Position numbers and translations under genes: made by a program | The notes under the pieces: generated by a model | The model's database searches: none | Told to the model about the DNA's origin: nothing | Seen by the model: only the letters and a program-made list of their open reading frames with translations | Source: Veillonella sp. 3891 | GTDB taxonomy: Bacteria; Bacillota; Negativicutes; Veillonellales; Veillonellaceae | DNA length: 64,000 nucleotides | Reading direction: 5' to 3' | NCBI RefSeq assembly: GCF_003992315.1 | Contig: NZ_RQVE01000003.1 | Location: 1-64,000, forward strand | Shown here: one piece after another, positions 54,149 to 62,638 of the stretch | Layout of the letters: every line of letters starts with the position of its first letter | Position numbering within the stretch: position 1 is the first letter of the stretch

Positions 54149-54697
54149 ATGAAAAACATTTTAATTGTAACAGGTCATACCCACGAAGAAAATTCTGTGG
54201 CAAACAAAGAGATTCTCGCGTTGCTTAAAGAAAAATATCCTAATGCCGAGTTTGATCGTTTGGAAGTGCTCTACGGAGATTACAAGATCAATGTAGAAGC
54301 AGAACGTGAGAAGTTGTTATGGGCGGATACGATTGTGATTCAGTCTCCTTTATTTTGGTACTCTTTAACATCTCTGATTATGAGATGGTTTGAAGAAGTG
54401 TTTGCTTATGGTTGGGCCTATGGAGCAGATACCTATGCAGTAGCCGGTAAGGATATGGTTGTTGGTCTTACCGCTGCTTGTGGTAATGATGAATATACAT
54501 TGCAAGGTGATAAAGGCATTACCATTGATGAAATCTTTAAAACTTGTGAAGCTACTTGTAAGTTCTGTAAAATGAATTTTAAAGGTGGTGTTTTCACTGG
54601 TAATATGCTGTATACAGGTGAAGATGTACAGCTACAAGTGATTCATAGACAAGCAAAAGAGCACTGTGAACAATTAGTTCAGTATATAGAAGCATAA
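54149..54697 (+). CDS. Flavodoxin-fold NAD(P)H-dependent oxidoreductase
   Basis: A 182-residue protein of the KefF/MdaB/NQO-like flavodoxin-2 family: the NILIVTGHTHEENSVANKEIL start is the phosphate-binding loop for FMN, and the SPLFWYSLTSLIMRWFEEVFAYGWAY block (about 68-93) is diagnostic. GGGGAGG precedes the ATG. Family members reduce quinones or regulate potassium efflux; no Kef channel is nearby. Probably monocistronic. Confidence 0.87.
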   Translation: MKNILIVTGHTHEENSVANKEILALLKEKYPNAEFDRLEVLYGDYKINVEAEREKLLWADTIVIQSPLFWYSLTSLIMRWFEEVFAYGWAYGADTYAVAGKDMVVGLTAACGNDEYTLQGDKGITIDEIFKTCEATCKFCKMNFKGGVFTGNMLYTGEDVQLQVIHRQAKEHCEQLVQYIEA

Positions 54698-54793
54698 GTG
54701 GACCATCGGTTACATACTATTGTGCTAGATTAAATACGGTGTATAATTTACATTACTAAGATAGTCATTGATACAGGAATGAGGAATATGAAT

Positions 54794-55711
54794 ATGAATA
54801 TAATTGTAACAGGCGGTGCCGGTTTCATTGGATCACATCTAGTAGACAGATTGATTCAAGAGGGACATCGAGTACTTGTCATTGACAATTTAAGCAGTGG
54901 ATTGCGGACATTTGTGAATGAAGAAGCTGAATTTTTAGAACTAGATATACGAGATACAAAGATACATGATGTGTTTGAAGACTTTCAACCGGACTATGTA
55001 TTTCATGAGGCAGCGCAAACAGTAGTAGCAGAATCTATGGTACATCCAACATTAGATTGTGATATTAATCTAATGGGACTATTGAACTTATTACAAGCCT
55101 CAGTTAAAGTGGGTGTAAAAAAATTCCTTATGCCATCCTCTGCTGCAGTATATGGTGATTTAGAGGTATTACCTCTTACGGAGGAATTGGCAGGAGTGCC
55201 TCGTTCTTGCTATGGATTGACAAAATTAACTACGGAAGGTTATTTGCGTATTTACCAAGAATCTTTTGGATTACCCTATATTTGCTATCGCTATTCTAAT
55301 GTATATGGACCACGTCAAGGCAATGGCGGTGAAGGTGGTGTTGTTAGCATTTTCTGCGAACATGTGGCAAATGGCGAATCTATCAAAATTTTTGGCGATG
55401 GTGAGCAAACACGTGACTTTGTCTATGTGGATGACGTAGTGGAAGCTAATATATTGGGGTTAGATAATGATGTAACAGGAGTCATCAATGTAAGTACAGA
55501 AACTGGAATTTCTGTGAATGATTTAATCGACACATTAGAAGATATTGCTGGCACAACGGTAGAACGTCATTATGAAGAGCCGCGCATTGGTGATATTAAA
55601 CATTCTTTATTGAGCACTGCAAAAGCAAAACAATGTTTAGGGTATATGCCTAAATGGACATTACAAAAAGGACTGGAAAATACCTATCAGTATGTGAAAG
55701 ATAATAGATAA
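54794..55711 (+). CDS. UDP-sugar epimerase/dehydratase of the extended SDR family
   Basis: A 305-residue GalE-like SDR enzyme. TGGAGFIGSH (about 6-15) binds NAD; the catalytic set is Ser-Ser in MPSSAAVYG and Tyr/Lys in CYGLTKLTTE. It differs from the galE at 59.5 kb in size and sequence, suggesting a different UDP-sugar or GlcNAc-type substrate. Three in-frame ATGs (54779, 54788, 54794) are possible. 54794 is chosen as it gives the family N-terminus and 9-base spacing from GAGG (54781-54784). A terminator follows. Confidence 0.85.
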   Translation: MNIIVTGGAGFIGSHLVDRLIQEGHRVLVIDNLSSGLRTFVNEEAEFLELDIRDTKIHDVFEDFQPDYVFHEAAQTVVAESMVHPTLDCDINLMGLLNLLQASVKVGVKKFLMPSSAAVYGDLEVLPLTEELAGVPRSCYGLTKLTTEGYLRIYQESFGLPYICYRYSNVYGPRQGNGGEGGVVSIFCEHVANGESIKIFGDGEQTRDFVYVDDVVEANILGLDNDVTGVINVSTETGISVNDLIDTLEDIAGTTVERHYEEPRIGDIKHSLLSTAKAKQCLGYMPKWTLQKGLENTYQYVKDNR

Positions 55712-55718
55712 TATCATA

Positions 55719-55746
55719 AGAGCTTTGCGAAGGCAAAGCTCTTTGT
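55719..55746 (+). terminator. Hairpin terminator after the epimerase gene
   Basis: AGAGCTTTGC pairs with GCAAAGCTCT around GAAG, followed by the short TTGTTATT run. Confidence 0.7.
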
Positions 55747-55761
55747 TATTGAGGAGGAACT

Positions 55762-56760
55762 ATGCAAATTAATGCAGCTGTACTAGAAGTGTTTGACTTT
55801 ACGTCGTCTATGTCGGCCTATTCAGATCATCCTATGGATATTACTGAACCAGAGATACAGAGCTATCTTGAAATGCATGTGATGAAAGCGTTACAAGATC
55901 CTGGAGCCAGAACTGGTTATATCTCGGACCAAACCCCATGGGGGCGAAAGATTAAACAATTGGAGAATCAAGAAGTAAGCCTTGTAGAGTTTGGTAAAGA
56001 ACTAGGTGAGACTTTATTTATCTATATGGCACAAGCAATGGACCCTTGTGTACTAGATATGATTGTCTGTGAAGCACAAGGAGAGCAAGCTTACCTTTGT
56101 GTTCTTCTTTGTAAAGCCCATGATGGATATACTCACCAATTATATTCAGAAGAGGATGGTTCATTAGCAACAAAATTAGTAGAGCATAGAGTCGTATTAC
56201 CAACAGTGACACAAAAACTATATGCTTTTGCAAGTATTAAACTTTCTGATTTATCCATTCGTCTCTTTGAGCCGAAAGGAGAATATGATGGAGAGAAAAT
56301 GCACTTCTTGGAAGAACGAATCTTTCAGGTTACCACGAATCCGTCTTCTAAAGATACAGTGAAAAAAGTACGTACAGTGGTAGATCGAATTTCTAAAGCT
56401 CATGAGCAAGATGGTGTGGCAGCTATGGCTAAAACAAAAGAATTACTAGCTAAGAATGCAGAAGTTTCTGATACATTAGAAGCACGACATATTATTGAGC
56501 AAGTGTTTAGTACGAACCCCATTCAGCGAGAAGCAGCTATGAAAGAGCTAGCAGAAGAAGATTTACTTGAACCATTGCCAGTGAGTCGGACCTATGCTAC
56601 AAAAGTGGGGAAGCAACATAAAATTAAAACAGATACTGGTATTGAACTTTCATTTCCAGTAGAATATATGAATGATCGTGAGTTTATAGAAATTTCAACG
56701 AATGAAAATGGTACCTTGCGCATTGAATTAAAAAATATTTCAAAGATTACCAACAAATAG
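55762..56760 (+). CDS. Nucleoid-associated protein, NA37/YejK family
   Basis: A 332-residue protein resembling the 37-kDa nucleoid-associated (NdpA/YejK) family as found in Firmicutes: N-terminal INAAVLEVFDF, then SYLEMHVMKALQDPGARTGY and a C-terminal FPVEYMNDREFIEI segment. These proteins bind the nucleoid, but their role is poorly known. GAGGAGGAA precedes the ATG. It lies 8 bases upstream of a YbaK-type deacylase gene and RNase H1, suggesting a three-gene operon. Confidence 0.75.
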   Translation: MQINAAVLEVFDFTSSMSAYSDHPMDITEPEIQSYLEMHVMKALQDPGARTGYISDQTPWGRKIKQLENQEVSLVEFGKELGETLFIYMAQAMDPCVLDMIVCEAQGEQAYLCVLLCKAHDGYTHQLYSEEDGSLATKLVEHRVVLPTVTQKLYAFASIKLSDLSIRLFEPKGEYDGEKMHFLEERIFQVTTNPSSKDTVKKVRTVVDRISKAHEQDGVAAMAKTKELLAKNAEVSDTLEARHIIEQVFSTNPIQREAAMKELAEEDLLEPLPVSRTYATKVGKQHKIKTDTGIELSFPVEYMNDREFIEISTNENGTLRIELKNISKITNK

Positions 56761-56768
56761 GGGGTCTA

Positions 56769-57257
56769 ATGAGTAAAAAAGGACATAAAAAAACAAATGC
56801 ATTACGCATACTAGATACTCACCATATTGACTATGAAGTGTTCACCTACGAATGGTCTGAAGAACGCGGAGCTGGTATACATGTTGCTGAATCTTTGCAT
56901 ATTCCGCCTGAACAAGTGTTTAAAACATTGGTTGGGAAAGGCAATGTAACAGGTCATGTAGTATTCTGTATTCCTGTAGAAGGGGAACTAGATATGAAAC
57001 AAGCCGCACGAGTGAGCGGAAATAAATCGGTAGAATTGATTGCGGTAAAAGACTTATTACCGTTAACAGGATACTTACGTGGCGGTTGCTCTCCATTAGG
57101 GATGAAAAAAGCATTTTCTACCTATTTTGATGATAGCATTACATCCATTCCTATGGTCTATGTCAGTGCAGGACTTAGAGGGATGCAAGTACAGGTTAAT
57201 CCACAAGCATTAGTAGATGTAGTAGGTGGCACGATAGCGCCACTGACAATGGGGTAA
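56769..57257 (+). CDS. ybaK: YbaK/EbsC-type aminoacyl-tRNA deacylase
   Basis: A 162-residue YbaK-family protein. The FKTLVGKG block (about 57-64, conserved Lys) and the GGCSPLGMKKAFSTYFD region (about 102-118) match Cys-tRNA(Pro)/Cys-tRNA deacylases of the EbsC type. It hydrolyses misacylated tRNA. GGGGTC before the ATG is a weak site; it is coupled to the upstream gene by an 8-base gap. Confidence 0.9.
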   Translation: MSKKGHKKTNALRILDTHHIDYEVFTYEWSEERGAGIHVAESLHIPPEQVFKTLVGKGNVTGHVVFCIPVEGELDMKQAARVSGNKSVELIAVKDLLPLTGYLRGGCSPLGMKKAFSTYFDDSITSIPMVYVSAGLRGMQVQVNPQALVDVVGGTIAPLTMG

Positions 57258-57259
57258 GT

Positions 57260-57970
57260 ATGGCAAAGAAGTATTATGCTGTTCGAGTAGGGCACAATCC
57301 AGGAATCTACGTGACATGGTCTGACTGTGAAGTGCAAGTAAAAGGATTTCCTGGTGCGCAGTATAAGTCATTCCCTACAGAAGCAGAAGCAAAAGCCTAT
57401 ATGGGCTCTATCGATTTACCTAAGAGTGCAGGGATTAAACCGACTAGAACTGGTACAAAGAAAACATCTGCTAGTGCGTCTAAACGTATGAGCGTAGGTG
57501 AATACCTTAAGACACAGACTGATAACATAAGTCAAATCGTAGAATCAGATCCTTGTGAAATTCGTGCTTTTATCGACGGCAGTTTTGATAAGCGAAAAGG
57601 TGTGGTTGCCTCTGGAGGGGTTATCCTTCTTGGTACAGAAGAAGTAGAGTTTTCTCTTTCCAATACAGAACCGAATCATGTGGCATATTGGAATGTATCT
57701 GGGGAATTATTAGCAGCCCTTCATGTAGTGGACTATGCATTAGACCATGGATATACCTCATGCTCCCTCTATTATGATTATATGGGCATTGAAATGTGGG
57801 CCACAGGTAGATGGAAGACAAATAATCCATTAACAACAAATTATGCGAAGCGAATGAAAGAAGCCAGTAAACAACTTCGTATTGATTTTCATAAGGTAAA
57901 AGCTCACTCGGGTATTGCTTATAATGATCGTGCAGATGCATTAGCAAAGAAAGGAACGCTACTAAAATAA
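57260..57970 (+). CDS. rnhA: Ribonuclease H1 with N-terminal hybrid-binding domain
   Basis: A 236-residue RNase H. The N-terminal caulimovirus-viroplasmin/HBD domain (about 4-46; YYAVRVGHNPGIYVTW) binds RNA-DNA hybrids. After a basic linker, the catalytic domain (about 94-235) has the four acidic residues: FIDGSFD, SGELLAAL, YYDYMGIEMW and NDRADALAKKG. It degrades RNA in hybrids. It lies 2 bases after the deacylase gene. Confidence 0.93.
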   Translation: MAKKYYAVRVGHNPGIYVTWSDCEVQVKGFPGAQYKSFPTEAEAKAYMGSIDLPKSAGIKPTRTGTKKTSASASKRMSVGEYLKTQTDNISQIVESDPCEIRAFIDGSFDKRKGVVASGGVILLGTEEVEFSLSNTEPNHVAYWNVSGELLAALHVVDYALDHGYTSCSLYYDYMGIEMWATGRWKTNNPLTTNYAKRMKEASKQLRIDFHKVKAHSGIAYNDRADALAKKGTLLK

Positions 57971-58020
57971 CACTGGTAGGAAATTTCTCATAAAATTCCT
58001 TTAATCTCTCCATGATTTGA

Positions 58021-58037
58021 TGTACAATAAAAGTACA
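58021..58037. promoter_or_regulatory. Palindrome TGTAC-N7-GTACA before pgi
   Basis: A perfect 5-bp inverted repeat with 7-bp spacer, overlapping a TACAAT that could be the pgi -10 (58023-58028). A further TGTACA lies at 58051-58056. Candidate operator for a regulator of pgi-galE; no -35 of note. Confidence 0.3.
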
Positions 58038-58068
58038 ATTACAATCATACTGTACATAGGAGGAAACT

Positions 58069-59520
58069 ATGAAACGGATTCAATTAGACTCTGGTTTTGT
58101 TTATGATTATACAAATATGATGTTACCTGGTGGGGTGACGGAAGCAGATGTAACAAACTTAGGCACTGCCATTTCTGATGCCTTAGCAGCAGCGGAAGAA
58201 ACACGTCATCATGGTGTTGTGAAAGGCCATTTATCTAAAGATGGAGAACCTGAATTGGTGTTATTTCCGCAATTACCATATGTAGAAGAAGGTCATATTA
58301 ATAATCCAACAGTGATGGCTAGATTAGATGATTTAAGAAACAAGAAAGTAAGCACTGTGGTAAGCTTTGGTATTGGTGGCTCTTTCTTAGGTGGGAAAGT
58401 ACTATTTGATGTACATTGTGGGGAGTTTTGGAACTCCATGAGTGATGAAGAGCGTAATTATCGCCCACGCATGTATTTCAGTGGCAATAATGTTGACCCT
58501 GTACGTACCCAAGAATTAATCAAGCAATTACAAAGAGAATGGAAAGAACAGCAATTTTTAGAAGACCACGCTCATGTACCTAATGAGTATAAAGTGCTTT
58601 TGGTACTGATTTCTAAATCTGGTTCTACCATTGAACCAATGACAAACTTTATGATTGTTAAAGAAGCCTTAGAAGTAGCTATGATTGATTATGAAGTATT
58701 GGTTGTGACAGATCCTAGAGAGGATGAAAAAGAAACTTTACTTCATAAATTAGCGGTTGCAGAAGGTTGGGGAGATTCTATTTTCGCAGTACCAGATGGT
58801 ATCGGTGGCAGATTCTCTGTATTCTCTGAAGTAGGATTGGTCATTGGGGCTTTGTTAGGTTTTGATATTCATGCCTATTTGGAAGGTGCTAAAGCTGCAG
58901 ATATAGCAGCTCAAGAGCAAGATGTTTGGAAAAACCCAGCCTTGTTAAGTGCTGTATTAAAATATATTGGTTCTGAACAATATGGTCGTCATATTGAAGT
59001 ATTTATGCCTTATGCGGATCGTTTGAAGTCCTTGTCTGAATGGTATGTACAATTATTAGCGGAGTCATTGGGTAAGGAAAAGACCGACAAATCTGGACAT
59101 TATGGTCGTACTCCAATTGTAGCGGTAGGTACTACCGATATGCATGCACAAACACAGGAACATCAAGAAGGACGCTATGATAAAGTTGTGTCTTTTATCG
59201 ATGTAGAAGATTGGCATGTCTCTTTAACAGTGCCACATATGTATGATCAATATAATAAATTGGAAGCTCTAGCAGGTCTTGATTTAGGGTTTATCAATCG
59301 TGCTGCCTTGGCATCGAATGCAGAGTCCTTAGCAAGCGATGGACGATTTAATGGAACCTACCAAGTGCCAACGATGAATGCCTTCCACTTGGGAGAACTG
59401 ATGTTCACGATGTGTTGGGCTATCTATTTTGAAGGTCAATTGGCAGGTGTGGATGCTTTTAACCAACCAGGCGTAGAAGTGTATAAAAAATTGTTAGGAC
59501 CTAAACTTTCAAAAGCATAG
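58069..59520 (+). CDS. pgi: Glucose-6-phosphate isomerase
   Basis: A 483-residue Pgi interconverting glucose 6-phosphate and fructose 6-phosphate, feeding pfkA in glycolysis and, in reverse, UDP-glucose supply for galE. GIGGSFLGGK near 104-113, SKSGSTIEP (about 184-192), PDGIGGRFSVFSEVG and the late HLGELMFTMCWAIYFEGQLAGVDAF region hold the active-site residues. TAGGAGGAAA sets the ATG. Slightly longer than the Firmicute form (about 450). Confidence 0.94.
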   Translation: MKRIQLDSGFVYDYTNMMLPGGVTEADVTNLGTAISDALAAAEETRHHGVVKGHLSKDGEPELVLFPQLPYVEEGHINNPTVMARLDDLRNKKVSTVVSFGIGGSFLGGKVLFDVHCGEFWNSMSDEERNYRPRMYFSGNNVDPVRTQELIKQLQREWKEQQFLEDHAHVPNEYKVLLVLISKSGSTIEPMTNFMIVKEALEVAMIDYEVLVVTDPREDEKETLLHKLAVAEGWGDSIFAVPDGIGGRFSVFSEVGLVIGALLGFDIHAYLEGAKAADIAAQEQDVWKNPALLSAVLKYIGSEQYGRHIEVFMPYADRLKSLSEWYVQLLAESLGKEKTDKSGHYGRTPIVAVGTTDMHAQTQEHQEGRYDKVVSFIDVEDWHVSLTVPHMYDQYNKLEALAGLDLGFINRAALASNAESLASDGRFNGTYQVPTMNAFHLGELMFTMCWAIYFEGQLAGVDAFNQPGVEVYKKLLGPKLSKA

Positions 59521-59531
59521 GAGAAGTAAGA

Positions 59532-60512
59532 ATGAATATTTTAGTGACAGGTGGCGCAGGATATATTGGTAGCCATACAGTACGTGCTCTATTGGGAGCA
59601 GGTCATACAGTGGTGATTGTGGATAACTTATCCAGAGGGCATAAGGAATCTATTCTAGCAGGGGTACCATTCTATGAAATGGATATTACAGACCCTACAT
59701 TAGGTGAAGTTCTTGAAACACATCACATTGATGGTATTATGCACTTTGCAGCACACTCTCAAGTGGGCGAATCCATGGTAAATCCATCTATCTATTATGA
59801 AAATAACGTAGTAGGTTCTTACCGTTTGGTAGAAACAGCTCGTAAACATGGTGTGAATCGTTTGGTATTCTCTTCTACAGCAGCTGTGTATGGTGAACCA
59901 GAAGTCGTACCTATTACGGAAGATGCGAAATGGAATCCAACGAATGTGTATGGCCGCACAAAATTGATGATTGAAGATATGCTTCGTGATTATAGTAACA
60001 TCTATGGATTTCAATTTGTAGCACTGCGGTATTTCAATGCAGCCGGTGCTGATCCATCTGGTGAAATTGGTGAAGATCATACACCAGAAACACATCTAAT
60101 TCCGCTTATCATCGATGCAGCTTTAGGTAAGCGTGAATCCATCACTGTATTTGGTACAGATTATGATACAGCAGATGGTACATGCGTACGTGACTATGTA
60201 CATGTAAATGATTTGGCATCAGCTCATATTTTAGCTATGGAATATCTTTACAATGGTGGAGAATCAGACGTATTTAACTTAGGTTCAGGTAATGGTTTCA
60301 GTGTAAATGAAATCGTAGCAGCTACTAAAGAAGTGACAGGTGTAGATTTCCGTGTTGATTATGGTGAACGCCGTGCTGGGGATCCAGGTACATTGATTGC
60401 ATCTTCTGAAAAAATTCATGCTAAACTTGGCTGGAAACCTGTTCATAGTACAGTACAAGAAGTGATTCGTGATGCTTGGAATTGGCATCAATTACATCCT
60501 AAAGGATATTAA
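59532..60512 (+). CDS. galE: UDP-glucose 4-epimerase
   Basis: A 326-residue GalE. TGGAGYIGSHTVRAL (about 6-20) binds NAD; the catalytic Ser/Tyr/Lys are in FSSTAAVYGEPE and NVYGRTKLMIED, and AGADPSGEIGEDHTPETHLIP is the substrate-binding region of true GalE. It makes UDP-galactose for LOS/polysaccharide. 11 bases after pgi; the pilP-like gene starts 19 bases further on. Confidence 0.94.
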   Translation: MNILVTGGAGYIGSHTVRALLGAGHTVVIVDNLSRGHKESILAGVPFYEMDITDPTLGEVLETHHIDGIMHFAAHSQVGESMVNPSIYYENNVVGSYRLVETARKHGVNRLVFSSTAAVYGEPEVVPITEDAKWNPTNVYGRTKLMIEDMLRDYSNIYGFQFVALRYFNAAGADPSGEIGEDHTPETHLIPLIIDAALGKRESITVFGTDYDTADGTCVRDYVHVNDLASAHILAMEYLYNGGESDVFNLGSGNGFSVNEIVAATKEVTGVDFRVDYGERRAGDPGTLIASSEKIHAKLGWKPVHSTVQEVIRDAWNWHQLHPKGY

Positions 60513-60531
60513 TTGTATATAGGAGGGCATG

Positions 60532-61269
60532 ATGAAAGTTTCATCTACACAAGACCTCTACAATTGCATAATGAAGTATATACGTACACACGGTCGTCTC
60601 GTTTTCGGGGCGACCGTTTTATTGTGCCTCATTTGCTATCTAGGTTGGAGAGAGTCCGCATGGTCAGAAGTAGAACATTTAGAAAGTCCTGTGCAAGCCC
60701 ATCGTGAAAAGGATGTAATAGGACAAAATAAAAATGTAAAAGCTGATAATGGGATAGAAGATAGCAAAACTAAATCAGCACAAAGTGGGAAAAAACATAA
60801 AGAACGTCAACAAGAGAAAAGTTCTCCTCTAGAGGAAGAGAAAGATAAGGGCAAACTTATCTTTCCTATACGGAATGTAGTGCGTCCCAATCCTTTATTA
60901 GATACGTTTGCACAGGAGTTAACAGGAGCTAGTCTAAAAGCTGTAGTAGGTGCAGATACGAATAGCATGAGCAACATGAAAAGGAAAGGAAACGGTAATA
61001 AAAACAGTATGGAAGGATATTCTGTCCATGCCTATGGCGGTGATACAGGTAGAAACATGTATGAGAGACATGCAGTAAAGGCTGTAAAAGCGGTGCAAGT
61101 ACAATTGTTGGGGATTATACAAGGAGAGGTACCTGTAGCTGTGTTAGATATTAATGGAAGTACTCATACAGTGTATGAAGGAGATGTAGTTGATGGTGTG
61201 CAGGTGTACACGATCCATGATACAAAGATACAAATTCAAGTGAACGGTTCTACGCAGTGGATAGAATAA
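60532..61269 (+). CDS. PilP/GspC-like pilus protein (tentative)
   Basis: About 245 residues. A basic N-terminus and one membrane segment (about 24-42) are followed by a long charged, low-complexity linker (45-130) and a small C-terminal beta domain: VQLLGIIQGEVPVAVL, then YEGDVVDGVQVYTI and KIQIQV. This matches the homology region of PilP/GspC, which docks the inner-membrane complex to the secretin. Its position directly before the pilQ gene supports this. ATG at 60532 is better spaced from AGGAGG (60521-60526) than 60529. No lipobox is visible, unlike PilP of Proteobacteria. Confidence 0.68.
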   Translation: MKVSSTQDLYNCIMKYIRTHGRLVFGATVLLCLICYLGWRESAWSEVEHLESPVQAHREKDVIGQNKNVKADNGIEDSKTKSAQSGKKHKERQQEKSSPLEEEKDKGKLIFPIRNVVRPNPLLDTFAQELTGASLKAVVGADTNSMSNMKRKGNGNKNSMEGYSVHAYGGDTGRNMYERHAVKAVKAVQVQLLGIIQGEVPVAVLDINGSTHTVYEGDVVDGVQVYTIHDTKIQIQVNGSTQWIE

Positions 61270-61328
61270 AGGAAAGTTGGTAATACCAGTTGAAGTAAGA
61301 GCTAGAAATAGGAAGAAAGGAGATACTT

Positions 61329-62564
61329 ATGTGGCTTAGAATAGTAAATTGTCTTAAAAGGAAGCTAGAAATTCCTATCTATCAATCTATGTATCGATGG
61401 GGGACGGCATATGTATTAATAATGATACTCTTAGGAATCATTCCAGTAGAGGCAGTCCATATTATGGCTAAAGATATGCCGTTACGAACGTTGGTACAAA
61501 CCATAGCTAGGACGGAAAAACTTTCAGTGGTAGGACTAGATACATTAGAGGGAAAGGTTACTTTGGAAGTCCGAGAAAATTCTGGGAGAGAGGCTATTAA
61601 TAAATTGGGTTCACAGTTAGGTTTTTTAGTGTATGAAGAAGATGGAACATTTATCGTAGAAGGGAAACATGAAGAAAAAGAACGACGGCATGTGCGACGA
61701 ATTGTAGCTGAGACGGCTACCCCTGAAGAATTGAGCAATCTTGTTCAGTCCGTCGTACCTAAAGAACATGTACAAGTGATGCAAAGCACGAATGAAGTCA
61801 TCTATTATGGAACCGTTAATGAAATTTTAGAAGTTGAAAAACTACTTAGATCTTGGCATAGCACACCGAAGCAGGTTCAGTTAGATGTGGCAGTATTGGC
61901 TATGGAAAAAGGCTATGCTAAAGAACTTGGAATACAATGGTCATTTCCGGGGTTACAAATTTCAGGACTTTCTATGCATGGAAAATCTGAGTCTGGTATA
62001 GAAGGAAATGTGCATATCGGCCATATTCCCAAAGGGACATCGTACTCTTTTTTAGCCCACCCGGAATTGTCTGCTAAAGAAGGAAGTAGCCATATGGCAT
62101 TGATTGCAAGGCCTAGTATTGTGGCTGTTAATGGAGAGGAAGCGGCTATTTTAATTGGTGAACGCGTACCGGTGACAGTAGAATCCATTCAAAATGGTGT
62201 GACGAGAACCAGTATTCGTTATGAAGAGGCAGGTATACGACTACGATGTAAACCCTATGTGTTACAGGGAAATCACATTGATACCATTGTAGAAGCGGAA
62301 GTGAGTAATCCTACTTTAGTACCTGAAATGAAAGCCTATCGTATTACCACGCGACAAGCAAAGACGAGAGTACGCATACCTGATGGTGAAACTTTAGTGA
62401 TTGGTGGATTGATGGATCGACGTACCATGCGCCAATGGCAAAAGGTACCGATTTTGGGAGATATTCCTCTTCTTGGGAAACTATTTCAACATAGTCGTAA
62501 AACAAAAGATGAAGTAGAATTATATATTTTAGTTATGGCTAGGGTAATTCCGGAAATTCCCTAA
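61329..62564 (+). CDS. pilQ: Type IV pilus secretin PilQ (short form)
   Basis: A 411-residue outer-membrane secretin. A signal-like hydrophobic segment lies at about 25-42. Next come an STN/N0-type domain (MPLRTLVQTIARTEKLSV), a secretin N-type domain (about 122-175) and the secretin core, ending in the diagnostic GETLVIGGLMDRR and VPILGDIPLLGKLFQH motifs. Full PilQ is 600-750 residues; AMIN domains are missing, as in compact competence/pilus secretins. AAAGGAGAT precedes the ATG. Presence of a secretin proves that the organism has an outer membrane. Confidence 0.9.
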   Translation: MWLRIVNCLKRKLEIPIYQSMYRWGTAYVLIMILLGIIPVEAVHIMAKDMPLRTLVQTIARTEKLSVVGLDTLEGKVTLEVRENSGREAINKLGSQLGFLVYEEDGTFIVEGKHEEKERRHVRRIVAETATPEELSNLVQSVVPKEHVQVMQSTNEVIYYGTVNEILEVEKLLRSWHSTPKQVQLDVAVLAMEKGYAKELGIQWSFPGLQISGLSMHGKSESGIEGNVHIGHIPKGTSYSFLAHPELSAKEGSSHMALIARPSIVAVNGEEAAILIGERVPVTVESIQNGVTRTSIRYEEAGIRLRCKPYVLQGNHIDTIVEAEVSNPTLVPEMKAYRITTRQAKTRVRIPDGETLVIGGLMDRRTMRQWQKVPILGDIPLLGKLFQHSRKTKDEVELYILVMARVIPEIP

Positions 62565-62570
62565 TTTGCC

Positions 62571-62599
62571 TTGCAAAAGGTGGGGATTATTACTATAAT
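62571..62599 (+). promoter_or_regulatory. Promoter for glyA
   Basis: TTGCAA (62571-62576) and consensus TATAAT (62594-62599) are 17 bases apart, 39 bases before the glyA ATG and only 6 bases after the pilQ stop. It makes glyA independent of the pilus genes. Confidence 0.8.
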
Positions 62600-62638
62600 A
62601 AAGGATAGATTAAAATGTTTCTTTCACAGGAGGTTACC

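Noticed and set aside
57621-58013. 130-codon minus-strand open frame over the end of rnhA
   Set aside because: The RNase H motifs on the plus strand (including the last Asp) cover the same bases; no ribosome-binding site or recognisable motif on the minus strand.
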